Shown here: piece by piece, positions 17,341-25,606 of the stretch
Position numbering within the stretch: position 1 is the first letter of the stretch
Layout: each line of letters opens with the position of its first letter
Assembly (NCBI RefSeq): GCF_042666235.1
Contig: NZ_JBHTFQ010000004.1
Span: forward strand, 62,001-126,000
Direction of reading: 5' to 3'
Length of the DNA: 64,000 bases
From: Halodurantibacterium daqingensis
GTDB lineage: Bacteria > Pseudomonadota > Alphaproteobacteria > Rhodobacterales > Rhodobacteraceae
Made by a program: the position numbers and the translations under genes
The notes under the pieces: model-generated
Database searches by the model: none
Told to the model about the DNA's origin: nothing
Seen by the model: only the letters and a program-made list of their open reading frames with translations

Positions 17341-18062
17341 CACTCCGCCGGGCTGAAGGGCTTGAGGCCCTTCGACCCGTCCTTTGCGCCCCGGCGCGAC
17401 CGCACGATCTGGAAACCCGGCCGCCACAGATAGCGCACCGGGGCCGAGACGATATGCACCAGCCGCGTGAACGGAAAGACGGCGAAGATCACCAGACCAA
17501 GGAAGATGTGCATCTTGAAGATCCAGTGCACATCGACGATATGCGCCGCCGCGCCGGCCTGGAAGGTCACGATGCCCTGCGCCCAGGCCATGAACTTGAG
17601 CATTTCCGAGCCGTCAAGATGGCCCAGCGTCGGGATGACCGAACCGAGCCCCAGAACCAGCTGGGCCACCAGAAGCACCATGATCGCGGTATCGCCAAAG
17701 CTGGAGTTGGCCTTGATGCGGGGATCTGTCAGCCGGCGGTTCAGAAGGATCAGCCCGCCTGCCAGCGCCATGAGGCCGGCGATGCCGCCCACCACCACCG
17801 CCATGACCTGCTTTGCCCCCGATGAGATGCCGACGGCATAGAACAGCCAGCCCGGCGTCAGCAGGCCGACGAGATGGCCGAAGAAGATCACCAGCACGCC
17901 GACATGGAACAGCACCGAGCCGATCACGAACTGCCGCTTGCGCAGCATCTGGCTGGATCTCGACTTCCAGGTGAAGGGGTCCCGTTCATAGCGAGCGATG
18001 GCGCCAAGGACCATGATCGTGATGGCGATATAGGGAAAGACCCCGAAGACGAAATTGTGCAT
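17340..18062 (-). CDS. narI: Respiratory nitrate reductase gamma subunit (cytochrome b)
   Basis: This 240-residue integral membrane protein has about five membrane segments and the NarI layout: a short periplasmic N-terminus (MHNFVFGVFPYIAITIMV), then WKSRSSQMLRKRQ, and histidines in the second and last segments (LFHVGVLVIFFGHLVG, WIFKMHIFLGLVIFAVFPFTRLVH) that would bind the two b hemes. It takes electrons from ubiquinol and passes them to NarH. It lies 11 bp after narJ and overlaps ppiC. Length matches the family (about 225-245). Confidence 0.95.
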   Translation of the reverse strand: MHNFVFGVFPYIAITIMVLGAIARYERDPFTWKSRSSQMLRKRQFVIGSVLFHVGVLVIFFGHLVGLLTPGWLFYAVGISSGAKQVMAVVVGGIAGLMALAGGLILLNRRLTDPRIKANSSFGDTAIMVLLVAQLVLGLGSVIPTLGHLDGSEMLKFMAWAQGIVTFQAGAAAHIVDVHWIFKMHIFLGLVIFAVFPFTRLVHIVSAPVRYLWRPGFQIVRSRRGAKDGSKGLKPFSPAE

Positions 18063-18073
18063 GACGGTCTCCG

Positions 18074-18778
18074 TCAGTTGAGAGCTGCCGCGCGGGGCGC
18101 GGTGGCGGGGGGAATGTCCATCCGCGCGAGGATGTCGCGCGAAACGGGGCAGCCGGCATTCGGATCGGGGCCGAACATGACCTGCGCCTCGGCATAGGTG
18201 GCGTCGAGCGCCTCGAGGTCTTCGGGGTCGTCATCCTGTTCCGACAGCAGCGCCTGCGCCTCGGCGCTTGCCGGCGTGGCCTCGGCCACGGCGACAAGGG
18301 CGGACAGGACCGCGGCATAGGGCGTTTCCCGCCGCGCCAGCCGTTCGGCCAGCGCGACCAGGATATGCCCGGCATCGGCCAGGATGGCCCGCGCCTCGTC
18401 CAGCGGACGAAGCGACAGGAATTCCAGCAGCACCGGCAGGTGGTCCGGCAGCTCGGACCCCATGAGGTCAAAGCCGCCGGCGCGGTAGGTTTCCAGCAGG
18501 TCCACCATCGCGCCGCCGCGGTCGCGGCCTTCGCCATGGATATGTTCGAAAAGGTTCAGCGACAGGGTGCGCGACCGGTCGAACAGGATCACATAGCGTT
18601 CCTCGAGATCGAAAAGATCATCCTCCGCGAGGCTGGCCAGCAGCGGGTCCAGCCCCGCAAGCTGCGCGGGCGGCAGAACCGCCTCGGCGGCCAGGATGTC
18701 CCGGACCGCGGGCACCGCGGCCTGAAGGTCGGCCGACGGATAGCTCAGCAGGGCGGAAAGGGCCTTGAAGGTTCTCAT
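18074..18778 (-). CDS. narJ: Nitrate reductase molybdenum cofactor assembly chaperone
   Basis: The 234-residue, acidic, Leu/Ala-rich protein begins MRTFKALSALLSYPSADLQA, typical of NarJ (the YPs motif), with SRTLSLNLFEHIHGEGRDRG as the conserved central segment. It belongs to the TorD/DmsD/NarJ redox-enzyme maturation family and binds NarG while the cofactor and the FS0 cluster are inserted. Its start overlaps the narH stop by four bases (ATGA), so translation is coupled. It is a cytoplasmic protein, not part of the final complex. Confidence 0.94.
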   Translation of the reverse strand: MRTFKALSALLSYPSADLQAAVPAVRDILAAEAVLPPAQLAGLDPLLASLAEDDLFDLEERYVILFDRSRTLSLNLFEHIHGEGRDRGGAMVDLLETYRAGGFDLMGSELPDHLPVLLEFLSLRPLDEARAILADAGHILVALAERLARRETPYAAVLSALVAVAEATPASAEAQALLSEQDDDPEDLEALDATYAEAQVMFGPDPNAGCPVSRDILARMDIPPATAPRAAALN

Positions 18779-20295
18779 GCGATGAACTCCTGCGGGCTGC
18801 GGAACTTCCTGCCCCCAAAGAGCGAGCCGCCCGACGACCCCGAGGAACAGCCGTTGCCATCGGTAAAGCCGCAGCCGCCTTTGAGGTCATAGGCGTCCTC
18901 GACCAGTTCGCGGTGGGTGGTGGGGATGACGAACCGATCCTCGTAATTGGCGATCGCCATGAGCTGATACATCTCGTCGATCTGCGCCGGCGTCATGCCC
19001 ACGCGATTGGCCACGCCAAGGTTGATCACGCCGTCCACCGTCTTGGAGCGCATGTAGGACCGCATGGCCAGCATCCGTTCCAGCGCGGAAACCACGGGGG
19101 CTTCGTCGCCGGCGGTCAGCATGTTGGCCAGATAGCGCACCGGGATCCGCAGCGACTGCACATCGGGCATGTCGTCCTGCGCGCTGATCTTGCCGGCCTT
19201 GGCCGCGTTCTGGATCGGCGACAGCGGCGGGATATACCACACCATCGGCAGCGTCCGGTATTCGGGATGCAGCGGGAAGGCGATCTTCCATTCCATCGCC
19301 ATTTTCCAGATCGGCGAGTTCTGGGCGCCCCTGATCCAGTCTTCGGGGATGCCCTCGGCGCGGGCGGCCTCGATCACCAGCGGGTCGTTCGGGTCCAGGA
19401 ACACGTCAAGCTGCGCATCATAAAGCTGCTTTTCATCCGCAACCCCGGCCGCTTCGGAAATGCGGTCGGCATCATAAAGCATCACGCCCAGATAGCGGAT
19501 GCGGCCCACGCAGGTTTCCGAACAGACCGTCGGCTGCCCCGATTCAAGACGCGGATAGCACAGCGTGCATTTCTCGGATTTGCCCGAAGACCAGTTGTAA
19601 TAGATCTTCTTGTAGGGGCAGCCCGACACGCACATCCGCCAGCCGCGGCATTTCTCCTGGTCGATCAGGACGACGCCGTCGTCCTCGCGCTTGTAGATCG
19701 CGCCCGAGGGGCAGGAGGCGACGCAGGCCGGATTGAGGCAGTGTTCACACAGCCGCGGCAGATACATCATGAAGGTGTTTTCATATTCACCGTAGATGTC
19801 TTTCTGCACGCCCTCGAAGTTGTAGTCCTGCGACCGCTTGGCGAATTCTCCGCCCAGGATCTCTTCCCAGTTCGGACCCCATTCGATCTTTTCCATCCGT
19901 TCGCCCGAGAGTTTCGAACGCGGGCGCGCGGTGGGGAAGGCCTCCATTTCGGGGGCGGACTTGAGGTGATCGTAATCGAAATCGAACGGCTCGTAGAAAT
20001 CGTCGATCTCGGGCAGGTCCGGGTTGGCGAAGATATTCGCGAGGATCCGCCATTTGCCGCCCTGCCGGGGCGTCAGCTTGCCCGAAGCCGAGCGGGTCCA
20101 GCCGCCCTTCCAGCGCGTCTGGTTTTCCCAGTCCCTGGGATAGCCGATGCCCGGTTTCGTCTCGACGTTGTTGAACCAGGCGTATTCGACGCCTTCGCGC
20201 GAGGTCCAGACGTTCTTGCAGGTGACAGAACAGGTGTGGCACCCGATGCATTTGTCGAGGTTCAGCACCATACCGATTTGGGCACGAACTTTCAT
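18775..20295 (-). CDS. narH: Respiratory nitrate reductase beta subunit (iron-sulfur)
   Basis: The 506-residue protein has four cysteine clusters. They include NLDKCIGCHTCSVTCKNVW near the N-terminus, CEHCLNPACVASCP, and CRGWRMCVSGCP, where Trp replaces one Cys as in the known 3Fe-4S site of NarH. The fourth is the later CTLCYPRLESGQPTVCSETC region. It transfers electrons from the NarI hemes to NarG. Start and stop overlap its neighbours narG and narJ by four bases each. The C-terminal tail carries a Cys/Gly/Ser-rich stretch (GGCGFTDGNGCSSGSSGGS) that is longer than strictly needed. Confidence 0.96.
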   Translation of the reverse strand: MKVRAQIGMVLNLDKCIGCHTCSVTCKNVWTSREGVEYAWFNNVETKPGIGYPRDWENQTRWKGGWTRSASGKLTPRQGGKWRILANIFANPDLPEIDDFYEPFDFDYDHLKSAPEMEAFPTARPRSKLSGERMEKIEWGPNWEEILGGEFAKRSQDYNFEGVQKDIYGEYENTFMMYLPRLCEHCLNPACVASCPSGAIYKREDDGVVLIDQEKCRGWRMCVSGCPYKKIYYNWSSGKSEKCTLCYPRLESGQPTVCSETCVGRIRYLGVMLYDADRISEAAGVADEKQLYDAQLDVFLDPNDPLVIEAARAEGIPEDWIRGAQNSPIWKMAMEWKIAFPLHPEYRTLPMVWYIPPLSPIQNAAKAGKISAQDDMPDVQSLRIPVRYLANMLTAGDEAPVVSALERMLAMRSYMRSKTVDGVINLGVANRVGMTPAQIDEMYQLMAIANYEDRFVIPTTHRELVEDAYDLKGGCGFTDGNGCSSGSSGGSLFGGRKFRSPQEFIA

Positions 20296-23200
20296 TCCGC
20301 TGCCTCCGTCTTGTGGGTTGCGGTCGGGGTGGCCGGCTGGTCCAGCCAGTCGACCTTGTTCATCTTGCGCAGGATCACGAATTCGTCGCGGTTCGCACCC
20401 ACGGTTCCGTAGTAGTTGAACCCGTAGGACTGCTGGGCATAGGCGCCGATCATGTGGGTGGGCTTGGTCACCGTCCGGGTGACCGAGTTGTGGATCCCGC
20501 CGCGCTTGCCGGTGATCTGGCTGCCAGGGGTGTTCACGATCTTTTCCTGCGCGTGATACATGAACAGCGTGCCGTCCTTCATGCGCTGGCTGACCACCGC
20601 ACGGGCGGTGATGACCCCGTTCGAGTTGAAGACCTCGACCCAGTCGTTATCGACCAGCCCCGCCTTCGCGGCATCGGTTTCGCTCAGCCAGACGACCGGG
20701 CCGCCGCGGTTCAGCGTCAGCATCAGAAGGTTGTCGGAATAGGTCGAGTGGATGCCCCATTTCTGGTGCGGGGTGATGAAGTTCAGAACCACATGCTTTT
20801 CGCCCGAACCCAGAGACCTGGTGGCCGCGGGCGTGATCGTCTTGAGATCCACCGGCGGGCGCCAGGTGACGAAGAATTCGCCGAAGGCCTGCATCCAGAG
20901 GTGATCCTGATACAGCTGCTGACGGCCCGACAGGGTGCGCCACGGGATCAGTTCGTGCACATTGGTCCAGCCGGCATTATAGCACACCTCTTCGCTTTCG
21001 ATCCCCGACCAGGTGGGCGAGGAAATGATCTTGCGCGGCTGCACGGCGATATCGCGGAAGCGGATCTTTTCGTCTTCCTTGACCTCGGCCAGATGCTTGT
21101 GGTTCAGGCCGGTGGCTTTCTCCAGGGCACCCCAGGCCTTGACGGCCACTTCGCCGTTGGTTTCCGGGGCCAGCATCAGCACCACCTCGGCAGCGTCGAT
21201 CGCGGTTTCGATCCGCGCCATGCCCTTCGTCGGCCCCTCCGGATGCACGCCGTTCAGCGCCTGAAGGTGATGAACCTCGGTCCTGGTGTCCCAGGCGATG
21301 CCCTTGCCGCCGTTGCCGACCTTCTCCATCAGCGGCCCAAGCGCGGTGAACCGGGCGTGAAGGTTGGGGTAGTCCCGTTCGACCGCGATATAGGCCGGCG
21401 CGGTCTTGCCGGGGATCAGGTCGCATTCGCCCTTCTTCCAGTCCAGGACGAAGGGCTGGGTGATCTCGCCGGGGCTGTCATGCTGCATCGGCAGTTGCAC
21501 CACGTCGGTCTCGACGCCCAGGATTTCGGGCGCGACGTCGGAAAACGTCCGGGCGATGCCCTTGAAGATTTCCCAGTCGGTTTTCGATTCATACGCCGGA
21601 TCCACCGCCGCCTGCAGCGGGTGGATGAAGGGGTGCATGTCCGAGGTGTTGAGATCGTCCTTCTCATACCAGCTTGCCGTGGGCAGGACGACATCGGCAT
21701 AGACCGCCGTTGTCGACATGCGGAAGTCGATGCAGGTCAGCAGGTCCAGCTTGCCTTCGGGCGCCGCATCATGCCAGCGGGCCTCGATCGGTTTCTGCCG
21801 GCCCTCTTCGCCCAGATCCTTGCCCAGCACGCCGTGATCGGTGCCCAGAAGATGCTTGAGGAAGTATTCATGCCCCTTGCCCGAGGATCCCAGCAGGTTC
21901 GAGCGCCAGACATAAAGGTTGCGCGGCCAGTTCTCCGGTGCATCCGGATCCTCGCAGGACATTTCCAGCCTGCCGGATTTCAGCGCGGCCGCCACATAGT
22001 CCTTGACCTCGATGCCAGCCTCTTTCGCCGCCCGGCCCACGGTCAGCGGGTTGGTCCGAAGCTGCGGCGCAGAGGGAAGCCAGCCCATCCGTTCGGCGCG
22101 GATGTTGTAGTCGATCAGCGACAGCTTGTCCCAGTCGCCCTCGGGCGCGGTGGGCGACAGGATCTCGCGCGCCGAAACCGTCTCGTAGCGCCACTGGTCG
22201 GTATGGGCATACCAGGCCGAGGTGGAGTTCATGTGCCGTGGCGGCCGCGCCCAGTCCAGCGCGAAGGCCAGCGCCGTCCAGCCGGTTTGCGGGCGCAGCT
22301 TTTCCTGGCCCACATAATGGGCCCATCCGCCGCCCGATTGCCCCACGCAGCCGCACATCACCAGCATGTTGATGACCGCGCGGTAGTTCATGTCCATGTG
22401 ATACCAGTGGTTCATCGCCGCGCCGATGATGATCATCGACTTGCCATTGGTCTTTTCGGCATTGGCGGCGAATTCACGGGCCACATGGATGATCTTGTCG
22501 CGCGGAACGCCGGTGATGCGTTCGGCCCAGGCGGGGGTGAAGGGCACGTCGGCATCATAATCAAGTGCGACATTCTCGCCGCCCAGTCCGCGATCGAGGC
22601 TGTAGTTGGCGCAGAGCAGGTCGAAGACCGTCGCAACCAGCGCCTCTTCACCATTGGCCAGCGTGATCTTCCTGACCGGCACGTTGCGCGTCAGCACCTT
22701 GCCGCGGGCGTCCACTTCCCAGCCCTGGGTGGCCTCGCCCCCGAACCAGGGGAAATCGACGCCGACGATATCGTCGCGGTCTTCCTCGAGCACCAGGGTG
22801 AGCTTGAGCGAGACGGGTTTTCCGTCGGCCTTCTGCTCGAGGTTCCAGCGGCCGGTTTCCATCTCCTTGCCGCCGGACGTGCCGGTGTCGGCCACGCCCG
22901 GCGTCTTGGCCGGGGCCTTGCCGCCGGCATCGGACCAGCGGAAGCCGATGGATCCGTTCGGAACGACCAGATCGTTCGTTCCCTCGTTGATCGCGACCGT
23001 CTTCCATTCCGGGTTGCCCGTGGCGCCGAGGTCGCCGGCAAGGTCCGAGGCGCGCAGCTGGCGGCCGGGGACAAGCCGGTCCCCGCGCGGGTCAAGTTTC
23101 ACCAGCATCGGCATGTCGGAATACTTGCGGCAGTAGTCCTCGAAATAGGGGACCTGACGGCTCAGGTGGAACTCGCGCAGGATGACATGGCCAAAGGCCA

Positions 23201-24122
23201 TGCCAAGCGCCGCGTCGGTGCCCTGCTTGGCGTTCAGCCAGACATCGCCGAACTTGGCCGCCTCGGAATAGTCCGGGCAGATCACGGCGGATTTGGTGCC
23301 GCGATACCGGGCCTCGGTGTAGAAATGCGCATCGGGCGTGCGCGTTTGCGGCACGTTCGACCCCCAGAGCAGCAGGTAGCCCGCGTTGTACCAGTCGGCC
23401 GATTCCGGCACGTCGGTCTGTTCGCCCCAGGTCATCGGGCTTGCGGGCGGAAGGTCGCAATACCAGTCGTAGAAGCTCATGCAGGTGCCGCCCAGCAGCG
23501 ACAGATAGCGCGACCCGGCCGCATAGCTGACCATCGACATCGCCGGAATGGGCGAGAAGCCGAAGACCCGGTCGGGCCCGTAGGTTTTCGCGGTATAGGC
23601 ATTGGCGGCGGCGTTGATCTCGTTCACCTCGGCCCAGGAGGCGCGGACGAATCCGCCCTTGCCGCGCGCCTTGACATAGCTTGCCCGCGCGGCCGGATCC
23701 TGCTGGATCGCGGCCCAGGCCTGCACCGGTGTCATCGTCTTGCGCTTTTCGCGCCAGAGCCGAAGCAGCTTGCCCCGCACCAGCGGCGTCTTGACCCGGT
23801 TCGCGCTGTAAAGATACCAGCTGTAGCTTGCCCCGCGGGCACAGCCGCGCGGTTCGTGGTTCGGCAGGTCGGGACGTGTGCGCGGGTAATCCGTCTGCTG
23901 GGTTTCCCAGGTCACGATCCCGGATTTGACATAGATCTTCCAGCTGCACGAGCCTGTGCAGTTCACGCCGTGGGTGGACCGCACGATCTTGTCGTGCCGC
24001 CAGCGCGACCGGTAGGTCTCCTCCCAGTCGCGGTTCTCGAGGGTGGTCTGTCCGTGACCCTTGCTGAAGGTGTCCTTGCGGACCGATTTCAGAAAGTTCA
24101 GCCGGTCAAGAAGATGGCTCAT
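20292..24122 (-). CDS. narG: Respiratory nitrate reductase alpha subunit (molybdenum)
   Basis: The 1276-residue catalytic subunit has the N-terminal FS0 ligands HGVNCTGSCSW with a further Cys after HEPRG. The molybdenum region is WGSNVPQTRTPDAHFYTEAR, whose Asp corresponds to the Mo ligand known in E. coli NarG, followed by PDYSEAAKFGDVW and KQGTDAALGMAFGH. The extreme N-terminus, MSHLLDRLNFLKSVRKDTFS, is the usual NarG remnant of a twin-arginine signal without RR, in keeping with a cytoplasm-facing enzyme. It reduces nitrate to nitrite, with quinol as donor through NarI and NarH. The operon start, narK genes and cofactor genes around it fit denitrification or nitrate respiration. Confidence 0.97.
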   Translation of the reverse strand: MSHLLDRLNFLKSVRKDTFSKGHGQTTLENRDWEETYRSRWRHDKIVRSTHGVNCTGSCSWKIYVKSGIVTWETQQTDYPRTRPDLPNHEPRGCARGASYSWYLYSANRVKTPLVRGKLLRLWREKRKTMTPVQAWAAIQQDPAARASYVKARGKGGFVRASWAEVNEINAAANAYTAKTYGPDRVFGFSPIPAMSMVSYAAGSRYLSLLGGTCMSFYDWYCDLPPASPMTWGEQTDVPESADWYNAGYLLLWGSNVPQTRTPDAHFYTEARYRGTKSAVICPDYSEAAKFGDVWLNAKQGTDAALGMAFGHVILREFHLSRQVPYFEDYCRKYSDMPMLVKLDPRGDRLVPGRQLRASDLAGDLGATGNPEWKTVAINEGTNDLVVPNGSIGFRWSDAGGKAPAKTPGVADTGTSGGKEMETGRWNLEQKADGKPVSLKLTLVLEEDRDDIVGVDFPWFGGEATQGWEVDARGKVLTRNVPVRKITLANGEEALVATVFDLLCANYSLDRGLGGENVALDYDADVPFTPAWAERITGVPRDKIIHVAREFAANAEKTNGKSMIIIGAAMNHWYHMDMNYRAVINMLVMCGCVGQSGGGWAHYVGQEKLRPQTGWTALAFALDWARPPRHMNSTSAWYAHTDQWRYETVSAREILSPTAPEGDWDKLSLIDYNIRAERMGWLPSAPQLRTNPLTVGRAAKEAGIEVKDYVAAALKSGRLEMSCEDPDAPENWPRNLYVWRSNLLGSSGKGHEYFLKHLLGTDHGVLGKDLGEEGRQKPIEARWHDAAPEGKLDLLTCIDFRMSTTAVYADVVLPTASWYEKDDLNTSDMHPFIHPLQAAVDPAYESKTDWEIFKGIARTFSDVAPEILGVETDVVQLPMQHDSPGEITQPFVLDWKKGECDLIPGKTAPAYIAVERDYPNLHARFTALGPLMEKVGNGGKGIAWDTRTEVHHLQALNGVHPEGPTKGMARIETAIDAAEVVLMLAPETNGEVAVKAWGALEKATGLNHKHLAEVKEDEKIRFRDIAVQPRKIISSPTWSGIESEEVCYNAGWTNVHELIPWRTLSGRQQLYQDHLWMQAFGEFFVTWRPPVDLKTITPAATRSLGSGEKHVVLNFITPHQKWGIHSTYSDNLLMLTLNRGGPVVWLSETDAAKAGLVDNDWVEVFNSNGVITARAVVSQRMKDGTLFMYHAQEKIVNTPGSQITGKRGGIHNSVTRTVTKPTHMIGAYAQQSYGFNYYGTVGANRDEFVILRKMNKVDWLDQPATPTATHKTEAAE

Positions 24123-24148
24123 GGCTGTCTCCGATGTTGTAGTGGGGC

Positions 24149-24175
24149 CGGGCGCGCGCCAGTGCGCGCGTCCCG
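24149..24175. terminator. GC-rich stem-loop between narK2 and narG
   Basis: CGGGCGCGCGC pairs with GCGCGCGTCCCG around a CAGT loop, with one unpaired T. It fills the 60-bp gap between the narK2 stop and the narG start. No U tract follows, so it may tune mRNA stability between transporter and enzyme genes rather than end transcription. Confidence 0.5.
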
Positions 24176-24182
24176 GGTGAGG

Positions 24183-25541
24183 TCAGCAGGGGAAGGGTGC
24201 GTTCTTGCGGGCGTAGAGCACCCAGTTCAGCACCACGTTGAAGGCGAAGAAGACGATCAGGCCATAGAAGACCGGCGCGGCCGACTGGAAGGCGCCGAAC
24301 GACCAGGCAAAGAGCATCCCGAAGATGAAGGGCCCATAGGCGGCAATGGCGGCGGTAAAGCCGATCACGCCGCCGGCCTGGCGCGGGGGGAAGAGCATCG
24401 GCATCTGCTTGAAGGTCGAGGCGTTGCCGATCCCGGCAAAGAAGAACAGCGCCAGCATGGCCGAGACGAAGAGCCCGAAACTGTCCAGCGAGGTCGGCGC
24501 GAGGGTCAGCGTGACGAGGAAGGCCGATACCAGCATCCCCAGCCCCGCCCAATGCGTGACCCGTGCGCCGCCCAGCCTGTCGGCCACCGGCCCGGCAACG
24601 ACCCGGCTGGCCGATCCGACCAGCGGACCCCAGAACGCCCAGGCCAGCGGGTCGGGCGCGCCCTCGAAGCCGCCATAGACCTGACGGATCAGCAGCGGGA
24701 AGGTGGCCGACAGCCCCGAGAAGCCTCCGAAGGTCATGATGTAGATCGAGGTCTGCGCCCAGGTATTGCCCGAGCGGAAGATGTCGAACTGTTCGCGGAA
24801 ATTGGACGTGATCGGAATCGACTTGAGAAACAGCCAGGCCGTGATGCCGAAGACTGCGACGAAGGGGATCATCACCAGCGGGGCGTTCTGCAGGTAGATC
24901 TGCGAGTCCACGCCCGCCCGTGTCATGGTCTGCGGCTCGCCGATCCAGGCCATGCCGCCCAGAAGCGCGAAGCCGATCACCCAGGGGGTGACGAACTGCA
25001 CCACCGAGACGCCGAAGTTGCCGATCCCCGCCTGAATGGCAAGCGCCGTGCCCTGAAGCCGTTTGGGAAAGAACATCGAAGTCGAGGGCATGAAGCTCGA
25101 GAAGTTGCCGCCGCCAAGGCCGGCAAGGAACGCCAGCAGCATCAGCACCCAGAATGGAGTGGCGGGGTTCTGAACGGCATAGAACCAGCCGGTCAGCGGG
25201 ATCAGAAGCGACAGCGTCGAGAGGCTGACGACATGGCGCGTGCCGTAGATCGGCACCAGGAACATGTGCACCAGCCGCAGCGTGCCGCCCGCAAGCCCGG
25301 GCATGGCCGCCAGCCAGAACAACTGCGAGGGCGAGAACTGGAAACCGATCTGCGGCAGGCGCACGACCAGCGCGGACACGAGGAACCAGGTGATGAAGGC
25401 CATGGTCAGCGCTGCCGTGGTCAGGATCAGCGTCGTCCAGGCGCGGGCCTTGCCCTGGCTTTCCCAGAACGCCTGATCCTCGGGGCGCCAGTCGGGCAGC
25501 CAGGTGCTGCCGCCACCGGGTTGTGGGGTGGTTATCGTCAT
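24183..25541 (-). CDS. narK2: Nitrate/nitrite MFS transporter, NarK2 (E. coli NarK) type
   Basis: This 452-residue protein from the ATG at 25541 (AAAGGA site) has 12 predicted membrane segments. Its N-terminus WRPEDQAFWESQGK matches the RPED-FW start of E. coli NarK. The nitrate signature motifs are present as AGLGGGNFSSFMPSTSMFFP and IQAGIGNFGVSVVQF, and a conserved Arg lies in the second segment region (GGTLRLVHMFLVP). It is expected to exchange nitrate for nitrite across the inner membrane. It lies 65 bp after the NarK1-type gene. In Paracoccus the two halves are fused into one long protein; here they are separate genes. Confidence 0.9.
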   Translation of the reverse strand: MTITTPQPGGGSTWLPDWRPEDQAFWESQGKARAWTTLILTTAALTMAFITWFLVSALVVRLPQIGFQFSPSQLFWLAAMPGLAGGTLRLVHMFLVPIYGTRHVVSLSTLSLLIPLTGWFYAVQNPATPFWVLMLLAFLAGLGGGNFSSFMPSTSMFFPKRLQGTALAIQAGIGNFGVSVVQFVTPWVIGFALLGGMAWIGEPQTMTRAGVDSQIYLQNAPLVMIPFVAVFGITAWLFLKSIPITSNFREQFDIFRSGNTWAQTSIYIMTFGGFSGLSATFPLLIRQVYGGFEGAPDPLAWAFWGPLVGSASRVVAGPVADRLGGARVTHWAGLGMLVSAFLVTLTLAPTSLDSFGLFVSAMLALFFFAGIGNASTFKQMPMLFPPRQAGGVIGFTAAIAAYGPFIFGMLFAWSFGAFQSAAPVFYGLIVFFAFNVVLNWVLYARKNAPFPC

Positions 25542-25574
25542 CTTGTCTGTCCTTTCGGGACGCGGTGAGGGGGG

Positions 25575-25599
25575 GCCGGCGGCGATGAGCCCCGCCGGC
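25575..25599. terminator. Stem-loop between narK1 and narK2
   Basis: GCCGGCGG pairs with CCGCCGGC around a nine-base loop in the 65-bp gap between the two transporter genes. No U tract is present. A role in mRNA processing or attenuation is possible. Confidence 0.4.
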
Positions 25600-25606
25600 A
25601 ATGAGG

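Noticed and set aside
20313..25568. A very long plus-strand open frame (over 1,700 codons) across the nar genes
   Set aside because: It is exactly antisense to narH, narG and narK2, whose protein motifs are unmistakable; the antisense product is His/Arg/Gly-rich with no family features. Long antisense frames are expected at this G+C content.
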